Source: Cardinalis cardinalis (lineage: Eukaryota; Chordata; Aves; Passeriformes; Cardinalidae). From it: a DNA stretch of 64,000 nucleotides. Where the stretch lies: positions 6,237,834-6,301,833 of the forward strand of contig JACDOX010000015.1 of the NCBI GenBank assembly GCA_014549065.1, written 5' to 3'. The notes under the pieces were generated by a model, which saw only the letters and a program-made list of their open reading frames with translations, was not told the origin of the DNA and searched no databases. Both the position numbers and the translations under genes were made by a program. Positions 13,866 to 25,060 of the stretch are shown here, piece after piece (within the stretch, counting starts at the first letter, position 1; each line of letters starts with the position of its first letter).

Positions 13866-16624
13866 TTTAATTAGCACTGTTCATTAGCTGCAATCCTCAG
13901 ATGTGGTGGTTTTAAACTTTCTCCATGTGAGCTATAAAAATTTGTCTTCTAGTTGCTCCTTTTTAACTTCCTGTTAACTAATTTTCTCATGATAATATGT
14001 AGCTCTATTTAAGAAAGAAATGCTATTGTACTTCATCTGCCTTTCCATCAATTCAGTTCAACATACTTATACGAAACTCTATCACGGTCAAATTGCAGTG
14101 TTCCTTACATAAAATGTTTTTGGTGAGGGATAATGTTTGTTTGTGGGTTTTGTTAGGTTTGGGTTGTGTTTTTTTAAAATGTAGGTAAAAATCAGTTTGC
14201 TATAAAAAGAAGAATTTCGAGACCTTTTCAGAAGCAAAATCCTTTCTGGATAAAGTCAAGGCCTGCCTTTTTGTAGAGAAGATGTAGATTTTTCTCCATA
14301 GTAAAGATGCAGTTGNTTCTCTGTGCTCTCATTATTTACATTGGGTTGACCTTAAAGGACAAGGTCTCCAGCTGCCTTAAAAAAGTGTAAAAAATGTAGA
14401 AAAGGTTGAAAGGCAGATTGCAGGTTGATTGCAGAGAATCACTGNTGCCCCTAGGCAGTAGCCAGTGAGCAGGAAAAGGCATGGTACACCAATGGCTCTG
14501 ACTGTTAGTCAGGAACCCTGGTGGAAGGACCAATTTCAGCTATCTTAGTCAAATGTAACACTTTTGAATTGGAATAGAGGAGTTAGCTATGTTTACAGAA
14601 AAGAAGAAAAAAATCCNAATTATTTACTATCTGATTGCTATAAAGGGGGAAAACTGGCTATTTCACACCCCTACAATCTTTTCNGGATCTTCTGAATCTT
14701 TTAGTCTTCCACCATAACCTTTTAATTACATTTAATTGGTACTAAAGTAAAATTATGTGGCACATTCCCTGTCCTGGTTTGAGATTNGTCACATAATATT
14801 ATGTACTTAAATTTTGCTGAAGTGTCCCTGTTTTACAGCCCGAAATAAACCCTCAGACTGCTCTGAGTACATGTTGTCCCTCACTCATATTTTCTTCTTG
14901 AGTTCTGATTTTGCCATTTTGTAAAACACTGGCAGCAAAGACCATAATAAGTGGAAATAATGTCTGAATCAAAACTGCAGGAGCACAACTTTTCCACAAG
15001 TTATATCATATATTCATTGTTCATTGTTTCTCCATATAAAATGTTTCCTGACAGCCTATAATATCAGGGCCAAAACTAACTTGTTTTATGGCAGCAACTG
15101 ATGCATATAATTTAAATTAAAATCAGAACACTTGCAGGGATTGTCTGTTTGGAAGGAGAAATAGACCAAGAGGTATTTGAAGATCTCTTCAAAATCCTAC
15201 AATGCACATCTGTGATGAAGTAAACACAGCAAGGAGCAGCTTTTGCTAGTGACATAAATAGGATCAGATACGAAAGATCCAGATTATAATGTTCTTGGTG
15301 CTTGAAAACATAAGCCAGGGAAAGACTTATGCCATAGCTTGTAAGTTTTGGATTTAAAAGATAGACTTGAAGTAAATTAAAGCATGCACAATTTGAAAAA
15401 AAATCCCACATATACTTTATTTAATAATTATGCTGAANATTTGGTTCATCTATAATCATCTAACAAATTTTTAGGATAAATGTCAGGTACTCATTTCATA
15501 CAGTCAACACATGATACATACATTAAAATGAGTTAAGATATGTGTCCTAGCTAAGTGAGATGAAAATAATTTAAAGGTAATATCTCTCATAGCTNGTACT
15601 TCTTAGACCACAATCAGCAAAAATTTGCAGGATTACCAGGGTAAACATTATGATCAGTGTGAACGGCATGCACACTTCTTGACATATTTTGATTTTTTTC
15701 ACTTGTTCTCTTGTGCACCTGTTATGATAGAGAGTCAGAGAAAAAGATCATCACTCTTTGCTCTGTGCCACAGAATGGTTTGCAAGGTCTCATTACCTCA
15801 TCTTCTTTCCAGGCTCCTCACCTGTGTATAAGAAAAACAAGATGTCAACAACTTGGTCAGTAGGGATTGAAGTTAATTTAGATGCCCAAGTGCAAACCAA
15901 AATCCTTCTTTGCTACTAAAAGACCTGATATTTGCCTAAGCTTTGCAGTTCGCCCAGCATACAGGATTGTACCTGCAAACATGGTGAATAACTGTGGCAC
16001 TGCACTTGAGAATTCTAGATATCAGTCAGGTTTTGGTAGAAAAACCAGAGAAAAAAATCCTCCTAAAGTTTCAGTCCAAGTGGTAAAATCAAAGCACACT
16101 TAATATGCTGACCAGCTCCTTTTCTTCAGAAAATGTAGTTTGGGCTGCTACTTTTTTGTAAGAGTAAGAGAAACATCCTTAAATATTGCTCTTCAGAATA
16201 TTTATTCAGGAGATGGGAAATCTAGGAGAAAGAGGGAATAGAAAAGAATATGAAGAAAGATCAAATGCAAAAATACAAGATGGGTAAATGAGGACCCACG
16301 TAGAAATCCTGTAGAATAAGAGCTAAGTCTCTAAGGCCATTTTTTAATAACATCTGCCAGAGAGAAGAGTGAATGTGATCAAAGTGATTTGTTGTTGCAT
16401 GCNCTTCCTAGATTCTCACAAAATCACTCTGCTTGGATAGCAGCTGGTGGAATGGGACCTGAAATCCTACCTCTGAGAACAATTCAATGGGCAGTTTTCA
16501 CATTAAGAAATACGTAGTTCACAAGACTAACCAGCAGAGAGCAACACTATTTAAATTTGAACTGAGCATGATATCTTGACAAACTAATTATTACATTACT
16601 GTGCATAAAACTGTATAATGCAGC
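13866..16624. other. Unique non-coding DNA, no gene seen
   Basis: AT-rich sequence without a recognisable gene, RNA or repeat. Open frames here (up to 99 codons, minus strand 15411-15112) have low-complexity or hydrophobic composition typical of chance frames in AT-rich DNA. Confidence 0.55.
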
Positions 16625-16750
16625 ACGTTAAATGTAATGCTCTGTTACATTAGTCACAGCCACTCACTGCCAATGCATTCCAATGGAATGTCTAACCCAG
16701 AAAAACATGTATGCAAATCATCTGCATACTTGCTTTTAATTTGCATGATC
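16625..16750. promoter_or_regulatory. Candidate regulatory cluster (MCAT/TEAD-like pair, paired octamers)
   Basis: Three symmetric motif pairs lie within about 120 bases. AATGTAA (16631-16637) and TTACATT (16645-16651) form a 7-bp inverted repeat. CATTCC-AAT-GGAATG (16676-16690) is a perfect inverted pair of the TEAD/MCAT core and also contains CCAAT. The POU octamer ATGCAAAT (16711-16718) recurs inverted as ATTTGCAT (16739-16746). Each motif is known as a transcription-factor site in vertebrates. The clustering is what I see; enhancer activity is inference. There is no TATA box, CpG island or adjacent gene to support a promoter. Confidence 0.22.
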
Positions 16751-17211
16751 TTGAGGGGTTCTTCTGAGGTTATGATGTATGGCAAACTTGCAAAATTAAA
16801 CACAGATGTACTTTTATTTCACACACAAAATTTAACTGCAAAGCTTTAACAAGGAATTTGCACAATGAAATTATTCCCTNTAGCCACCAAAAGGGGTCAG
16901 ATGGTTCAGATTGAATTCGGTTTGTGCAGGGTATATTGGGCAAATAAAAACCTTCTGGTTTATTTGCAAATTTTTCTGTACATGTTGGTGGAAAAAGTTT
17001 ACCATCTGCTTTACATGACAGTCCTTGAAAATTCCTAGTCTGGATGTACTCCAATCACTGACTTGTTGCAGCCACTGGACAACAGCTATAAAACTGTCCG
17101 CATAGCTCAGGTTGGGGCATTGGTGAAGTGATCTGCTGAGCTCAGTCACCCTGAGAGATGCCCTTCAGTCTAGACAATGATTTTTTTTGCCCTTGTCTCT
17201 GTTTCTTTCAG
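16751..17211. other. Non-coding sequence upstream of an exon-like segment
   Basis: No repeat was recognised. A 92-codon minus-strand frame (17149-16871) is open but has no motif I recognise. The last 30 bases are a pyrimidine-rich tract leading to the AG at 17210-17211. Confidence 0.5.
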
Positions 17212-17425
17212 CTTCCTAAAGATGTAGGGACCAGCTTAAAATACAGCTGTCAAGAATGGCAGAGTAACACCATCTGGGAAAGCCTCATGTCTATCCCAGT
17301 TCACAGATTTATACTGGAAGATGATGTGTCTGCCAAAAAACATCATTTCTTAACGCTGCCAGTGAGCAGAGCATCTCTACTGTTCTCAGCCTGGGAGATG
17401 TCTTGGAACAGTTCTCCAATTGATA
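17212..17425 (+). other. Exon-like segment, unconfirmed
   Basis: A strong acceptor-like sequence (T8, then CCCTTGTCTCTGTTTCTTTCAG, split here as T-run plus pyrimidine tract) ends at 17211. A donor-like GTAAGA starts at 17426. Between them the first frame is open for 71 codons, starting LPKDVGTSLKYSCQEWQ and ending near WNSSPID. Its composition is mixed rather than low-complexity. I do not recognise the protein and see no partner exon nearby. Acceptor-like tracts are common by chance in AT-rich vertebrate DNA, and the open frame continues past the donor to a stop at 17475. A chance open frame or a non-coding RNA exon is more likely than a coding exon. Confidence 0.15.
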
Positions 17426-18407
17426 GTAAGAGATACTGTAAGGTGGCACTGGATTCCTTGGCAAATGTGAAATAGGTTCTGAAGGGAGAAATCCTGAACT
17501 GTCTCAGCCATATAGTATCTTTAATGTTCTTTTCCCATCTGCACAATTCTCCACTGAGGCTGAACCAAAAGGTTATCAAAAGTCACAGAATATCCCTTTC
17601 AATTATTTTAAGCAGAAATTAAATCTTTTGTCCTTAAACATGTTCCTAAAAAGAACAAAAACTAGGGGAAAAAGCGTTTAACTGACAGTGTAGCATTAAA
17701 CTTGTAAAGTTAAGTGGCTTACTGAGCATCTTACAGCAACGTAGTACATTCAGTATATTGAAGCAGAGGCAGGCAACCAACTTTCTATGAAAAGCTTTCT
17801 GTTTTGCCAAATTAAATGATTCGGTCTGTTTTCATGCAGGTTCACCCACAAAGCATTCTTGTAGACTGTCTTACAAAAAGGGATATTCAGAGTAAATTTT
17901 AATTAAATGTTGCTAAATATTTCCAGAAGGTGAATGCGAAATTAACATAGAGATTTCACAGCAGCAGTCTGATCCAAGAAATTGTACTCAGCTAGTTAGG
18001 GAAAAGGAATTGTACCACATGTCAAGGCAAAATACTGGACATGTTACAAATTATGAGATTTCAAAACAAATAGTGGACAGAAGATGTAGAGGTCAATCAG
18101 AAGTCATTTTGATTTTTTAGTAAGATTTATTTCCTAAAGTTTCTGGAAAAGTATGGAGATCTTTACAGCACGCAACCATGGAAATATCACTGAGTAAATA
18201 ACCTGCTTCAAAAGATCCTCCATGCTTGCCTGTACTGCTGAAATCACAGTGGAGATGATGTAATATACAGATTTAAAATAAGAATATGAGACTTTCAATA
18301 TCAAGAAGTGTAACAGCACTGAGAGGAGGTGAAGAGGTACTTTTTCATTGGTAGGTTCTGTTCCTTTTTGGTTGCCTCCTAGTCTGCTTGTCCTGGCATG
18401 GTTGAAC
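17426..18407. other. Unique non-coding DNA, nothing recognised
   Basis: No open frame of note beyond a 78-codon minus-strand frame overlapping the exon-like segment. No repeats were recognised. Isolated N bases are almost absent here, in contrast to 7-15 kb. Confidence 0.5.
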
Positions 18408-18441
18408 AGTGGGAGCCAACTGAACTCAGTTGGTTTCCACT
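18408..18441. repeat. Inverted repeat, 16-bp arms, 2-base spacer
   Basis: The left arm AGTGGGAGCCAACTGA (18408-18423) and right arm TCAGTTGGTTTCCACT (18426-18441) are complementary at 14 of 16 positions. The two mismatches would be G-U pairs in RNA, and eight consecutive perfect pairs flank the AC spacer. The flanks are unrelated to any repeat I recognise. It could be the junction of a palindromic mobile-element relic or a chance structure. It is too short for a microRNA precursor. Confidence 0.85.
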
Positions 18442-21400
18442 CTGATCTAAAGTGTAGCAGACAATGCTTTCAGAACAGAGGGTGAGTGATGTCTCACACA
18501 TTTGCATTTATCAAATTGTTTTAAATGCAGTAATTAATTGAAATTTCATATAATGCCAGGGACCATCCTACCTTGGGTAAGCATGATATAGAAGACTATA
18601 AAAGCAGTTTTCTCTTAGAGCATTTAATGTGACATATCTNAAGTCATTCACTTCATTTGGACAGTAGTCAGTATATTGTCAGTATTCTTCCCCTATTACT
18701 ACATACCACAGGAATTTATGTCACTGATGTCTATGGGGCCAGATACTTATGGGAAAGATGACAAAGGTCCAACTGGAAACTCAAGTCAAAAGGAATACTC
18801 CTCCGGAAGAACAGATGCAAGGGGACCTTCAGAAAGGAAGGTCTTCTTGCAAGAGAAGTTATGAATCCCATCTGATTTGGAAGGATTAGGGCAAAGAGCT
18901 AAAAGAATATGAGTTCATGAATAGANGGACTGCATAAGAGGCAAAATGCCCCTTTGTCCCCTGGAAAGGTTGCTCAATTCCATCATAAACTTTCTGGCAC
19001 TATGGCCAGCTAGAGGAAAATGCAAACTGAAGAGCATCTTTGCCATCTCTTGTAATATCTCCTCTTATGTTTTATCTTCTAATTTTTCTCAAGAGCATTA
19101 NTTAAAGTAAAGAAGCAGAGACAAGGCAGGCCAGAAATTCATTTTTTGCCACATGNTGTGGTGTGCTTAGCACTCCCTCCTACTTGTGCCTGAGCACAGC
19201 CCTGTCCCGCTTGATAGCTGTGATGTGTTGGCTNAGAAGGTACAAATTGCTACAAGATCCAGTGGACTCAGTCTAGAGTGTGTTTATTCCAACACCTTTG
19301 GGGCTGTCAAACATTAGGCTTGCATAACCACAAACAGGACAAAGGCATAGCCTNTTCAGCAGCCTACCTGTCTGTGCAGAAACAGACAGCAAATACAGGA
19401 ATTGTGAACTCTATTTCTCACATATTAACCTGATACTGATTGGTCCTTTTTGTGGTTTTTAACACTATCAAGNTCTCCAGAACCATATGGAGGAAGATAT
19501 TCCGGTCCCAACAGATACATACAAGGAAATCATAGATCATGTCTCCCTAGACAATTTGGAAAAACCTCCACTGCAACTGTCATTGCCTTCTTGTAGGCAA
19601 GGTCAGCTGTGTCTGGAGTGCTGGCCTGGTGGCTGAGGGTGACAGTGTCTTGTGGTATCCTTTTTGCATGCTTTACAACTCAGCCTGCTCTANTTTCTAT
19701 GTAATTATATTTTTTGCCACTGATGCCTGTCTCAGTTGCTAGCTGGGATGAATCGGGGGTCAGCTGGAATAAACAAGGATATCCAGATGCAGAGGGAAAG
19801 ACTGCTGTAGTACTTTTCTTTCCAGGAGAAGGCATGAACATATCCTAAGTGANCACCTCAAATATCACTGCTCACTACCTGTCAATCCTGACCAGTCTTC
19901 AGAAGTTCTGGGTTTTTCTTTCACTAGATATTTCTAGGATCTTGATCCTCCCTTTCAAAGACACATATTAAACAGAAGGGCCATGACATGAAAATTAGAC
20001 ATGTAAAGACTAGAATAGTATGACAAGCCTACAGCAACACTTCCCAGCTTCTAGCAAGCCAGAACCCAAAGGTTTCCTGATCCTGATGCAGTATTGTTGT
20101 ATAGCAATAAATGAATTATTCTTCCACGAACCTGTCTGGAAAGATTGCAAATGGATTTTCACGACTTGGAGGAGGCTCAGCTGTGTTTTGTTAGCACCAC
20201 TGCTGAGCATGAGAAGAAGACATTCTGTAGTCTAATCTTATCTTCCTTATCATCAGGTTTCAAATTTCTGAGTTATAGGTGAGTGAATTCTTTGGGAAAA
20301 TATTCCCAGTTACACATTAAAGACAATTCTTTAGCTGTGAGCTTTGGTTTGGGAAAGTCAACATCTAAGTGTCCATCATATGAACNCATGCCTAGCAAGT
20401 TGCGTGCAGAAGAGATACTAGGCACCACATGAATCCATAGAAGGGTTAGAGGCTGGTCTTCTGGAATTATGACTTTCAAGTTAAAAAACAAAGGCATCAA
20501 TTTAAAAAGTGTACTTTTAGCTAACTCTTTCAGAGATTGGCTTTAGAAAATATGAGAGTTCTGAAAGCTTTCCTTGGAGATGGCATAATCTTCAGAATCA
20601 TCCCAGTGAGCGCATTGCCAACAAGTTATTTCAACACAGCTGCTAATCCATCATGTGCATTTTATGGAAAGAGTTTCCTCATATACCAGATCTGTTGGGC
20701 AGCAAGCTAGTCATAGTATGTTGTGTCTTCACCTGAATTTTTTGACTGGAATAAAGGATAAAAGCTATTAACCCTCTGTGTCCAGATTTTTGGATGACAG
20801 AGATAAAAATACAGTTTGGAAGCTGTTTATTGCTACATTATGCAGTCACTTTTGAAATAGTTAAAACTCCAAAACCCCAAATAAATAAGTTGGAATATCA
20901 TTTGCTGAACAAAAATTTCTAGATGTCTGCCCACAAGGGAAAGAGAAGCCACTTTTTGTATTTGTTGAACAGAAAATGTGGCATTGCAAAGTCTATGAAT
21001 TACATAGTGTTCTCCCTGAAAAATAGAATTGCATAATATGTTGTTTTACTACTGCACGTAGTAAAAAATCATTCTTAGGTCCCAAAGCCAGAAAAAACAA
21101 CACATGAAAGGACAAACTGACTACAAGTTCACTGCTTTGGATATAAAAAGGTATCTGGCATGATGAAGTCTTTTTTAGTCCATGTGGTTTTCATTTGAAT
21201 TGGTTCATGTAAGGTTCTTTCAAGAGGAGGAAAAAAATGTGATAAATCTCCTTAGGAATAGAGCTTGGGAAACTCGCTGGGCAAGGCAGCTTCTTTTGTT
21301 CGCCAAATTCTAGGGGCACAAGAGCCTAATGAGAGCTTAATTAAAATTTATGTGAAAAAATTAAACAGTTTAAAGTATTGTTTGGGGGCTTGCAGAGCTC

Positions 21401-24400
21401 ATGCCAGTGAAAGTTGATAATTTTGTGGGTTTGGAATTTAATTAAATTATTTTTTTTTTCCATCTACAGAGTTCTGTTGCTATCTCTTTTCTTTCCATCT
21501 AAGAAACAAACTAGAAAAACATTGGTAGGAAAGAGCCCATCTGTCTCTTTTCCTCAGTTTCCCTGGGTCCAGGAGAGTGAGTATTTTAGTGTTCACGTCA
21601 GAGTTGAGACTTTCTTCTCCTTTCAAGACATTTTTCTACGTGGTCCCTTGCAGGCAAGCATGAAATCACTCTGTTTGAGCTCNGAGCATATGTGCATTCA
21701 TGCTACGCATCCTTGGACAGAGCACTCTGCTGAGCACAAATTGATATTTTCTGTCTTTCAGCAGGGGCTTTAGCTTGGGCTCGGCACTGTAAATGCAGTA
21801 ACATGGCTTCCAGTTCAAGGCTGTCAGACATCCAACTGGCTCAAGTCTTGGGCAGAAAAACTTGTATTCTGCCTGCAAAAGGCTATGTAGACATTCTCTG
21901 ATACTCATTCACACTGAGCTTGATCTGATGCCTGCTGGAATCAGTGATAGTCTTTATACTTCAATAGGTTTTGCAATAAACTTCCTTCAATGCCTTGCAA
22001 GAAGTATTTATCACTCAGAACTTCTAGGGATTTCACTGGGCTCAGGATGCTCAATATCTAGATGTGCTAGATTTTGCCATTTTGGTTCAGACATCCCTTT
22101 CACGCAAAAATTGACACTTTTGTTCCAAGCAAATTTCCAGCTTGGTGACAGATTTAGTGAGCATGAGCAACATTCACCATTGCTCATCTCCAACCTCTGC
22201 TTGGAGAACTTTGAACTCTGGCAAGTTCGTGGACAAGACTGGAGCTCNCTTTGCTTGTAGCACTGCCTGATTAGAGCCTATTGTGCACCAGTGCAAAAAA
22301 GGGCTGGGAATCTGTGGTGTTACATCAACTCCATGAACCCGAATAGTCAGAGTTTAAAACTATGGTTTTAAAGGCAATATATAAGTGTATACCACTTTAT
22401 AAGGTTGCTTGAAAGAGGAGTGGCATCAGAAATGAATGTACTTCTTTAATGGAACAGTTTTCTCTAGGCCCTTAGAAGTTACATTCTCCGTAGGTATTCT
22501 AACAAAGTTTCAATGTCAGGTAATTAATTCTCTGCTTATTTTTGCATCAAAAATATTTACTCAAACTAGAACAGAAAAGTTTAGTCTATTGGCAATTATT
22601 TTTTTGGGGTTGTTGATTTTTTTTTTCATTTGGCAAGAGAAGCTAAAATAAACAGGTTCTTTTGGGTTTTTTAAAATGTCATCTGGTTTTGGGAGGAAAA
22701 CACCCACTTCCTGAAGTGGTTAATCTTGAAAACAGAATTTTGGGACCCCTCTCTTATAACTTTGTATTACAAACCAAGTAGAAAAACAACTATCTGAGTG
22801 GTGGAGCAACATGGTCAGCTGTTTTTTTGCTAAATTAAGCCTTTCTGTGAGCTGGGCCAGTGGATATCAGCTATCTCTGGATATGAGTGCATTTGTGTCT
22901 CAAGGGAATATCATGGGTATTTTGATGAATAATCAAGCCTCTAGACAGCACAACAGAGACTATCTCTTACAAATCGTTCCCAGGGAAACCAAACTGAATG
23001 CAGAACTTTCCAAAGAGGAAGCAGCCATGACAAAACACTGACCAGCTGTAGGAGGATGTGCTCCACAGAAATACTTCTGGATTTTTATCTCCTTTTATCT
23101 ATTTCTTAACAGTAAATAGATCTTTTAATGCCATTTCTCCTGCAGGTTAATTCAATTCACTAATAAAGAGCATCCTTTTCCAGACACATCAATTTTACAT
23201 TTGTATAAAGTCCAATGCAGTCTGTTCAGTAAACACAAAATTCTTTCCCTGGGCCTGAGAGGTATCACGACAANGAACAGAAAACCCAGTAGGAAGAACT
23301 TGCCCGACTTAACTTTGGCAGTGAAAAAATGTCTTCAAATCACCTGTAGCTAAGCAATAAAGCTCTAGCACTGTAAATTCATGTATAAATTTGTTCTGTA
23401 GTACCATCNCTACCTCTATACCAAAGCTAGCTTCTTATATTATATGCACTCTTATCTGTGATACTTTCTTTTAGTAGTCTCATCAATACAAAGAAATTTT
23501 AAAGCCAAGTTATGGCACTATCACAGTCAACCCAGAATCTTTTGATCAAATAATCAAATTAAATATCAAAAGGCAATTAAAATTAAAAAGATTTCAGTCT
23601 ACCTCCAGTTTTCAGTCAAGCATGATGAAAGCATTATTATTATTTTATTACCTTCCATTTTCTTGAATTCTGCCATATGGCTTGGGTGATGTGGATCCAC
23701 AATTATTGAAGAAGGTTTAAATTAGATCAAAGCATCATTGAATTCAAAATGTTACTGCTTTCTTTGAATTTCAGCAATACTGTTCCATGGGTTTCTTTCT
23801 GTCCCACTGCCTTATAGTACAGCAAAGTCTCAGTTTACACAACAGTTTTTACATCTACAAAGGCATCAAGTACATCACAAAGAAATACTATTGCACTTAG
23901 ATTTTTTTCATATGCACTTCATATCCTGTCAATTCTTCCCTTCATCTTCAATTAAATGTTCTTATTAGGAAGAAAACAGATCTTTCTTTTTTTGTAACCA
24001 CAGTACTTGGTATCCTGGCATATAATGTGAACAGTATGCTACTCTGGCTATAATTATTAGTGATAATTTTGTATTATGTAATTTATACCTTACACAACAT
24101 TAAAAATCAGCATATTCCTGTGCCCAGAATATTTCTGATTTAGGAGGACATGTGGCACCAGTTGCACCTGGATGAAGTACAATACAAAATAACAGAAGAG
24201 GGGCCTTAAGAGCTCAGTTACTGGTGGGTTGAATATGCCTTCCTCTTTCAGNCAGCCAACTCTGCTGGCTGCAAAGGAAGCCAGCTCCATGGGCTCCCAG
24301 AATTGTTAGGATGACAAGAAGATTTCCATCCACTGACCTGAAGCTCTTATTGCACATTTAGATCAGCATTAGGAGGCTGAACTGCCCAACCTGTTCTCCA

Positions 24401-24944
24401 CATATAGAGCAAATGGAAATAAACTGATTTCTTAAGAGGAATTCAAAGCAGGATGTGTCCTGAAACACTGCTTGCAAAGGTATTTTTGTGTCTCCAGTGA
24501 TTTTAGGAGGAGTGAAGGAAGCCTCCTAACTTGGGCTTAGTAGTTAGATATTTTATTATGTGCAGTAGTACAGGGACAGGGTAGCTCCATTGTTTCTTTG
24601 AGGGCTCATCCCATTTTTCTTCCATTAAACTTTCAAAATTTTTATAGCAAGAGCTGTGGTCTTTCTGCACCCTTTACATTTCCCAAAGCCCAGACATCCA
24701 TCTGCAGAGCAGTAGAGAGATCAGACACCAAGAGAATACAGAAAAAGAAACCAAAGAGAAGCATGGAGAGACAAGTTGTGATGTTTGTGTGTGTGCCTCT
24801 GCCATGATGGTTTAAGTATGTTTTGGTGTTGGCACGTCTGTAGGAAGGAAAGGAAAAAAATAATTGCAAAAAAGCATAACACCAATAAGATGATTGTGAG
24901 GGAATGTAATTAAAGGGATATGAGGCTATGAGTGCTGATACAAC
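18442..24944. other. Unique non-coding DNA, no gene seen
   Basis: No gene, RNA or clear repeat was recognised. The segment at about 19140-19800 is richer in G and C than its surroundings and contains an AATAAA word near 19770. I considered an LTR but found neither clear TG...CA ends nor a target-site duplication. Open frames of 119 and 132 codons at 21.4-22.3 kb carry no recognisable domain. Confidence 0.55.
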
Positions 24945-25060
24945 ACATTGGAAAGGGAAAGGAAATCAGAGGCATGGGAACATAATGGCTAATGAAGGAT
25001 CTTAGAAGCTGAAGCCAAGAATTTAACTTCATAAAAAGTACATCAGGAGCCCAAGGATGT
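24945..25060 (-). mobile_element. Possible L2 LINE 3' fragment, minus orientation
   Basis: The plus strand contains, in order, GGATCTTAGAAGC, CCAAGAATTTAACTTCAT, AAAGTACATCAGGAG and CCCAAGGA. This order resembles the antisense of an L2 segment near its 3' end, whose usual words include GGGCCTTGTAGG, AAGGAGTTTGGATTTTAT and CAATGGGAAGCCATTGGAGG. By eye the identity is only about 60 percent and needs a small gap, so this is tentative. The true L2-type relic at 49 kb makes a second copy plausible. Confidence 0.3.

Noticed and set aside
19140..19800. GC-richer block considered as a solo LTR
   Set aside because: No clear terminal TG...CA inverted ends, target-site duplication or recognised LTR wording was found.
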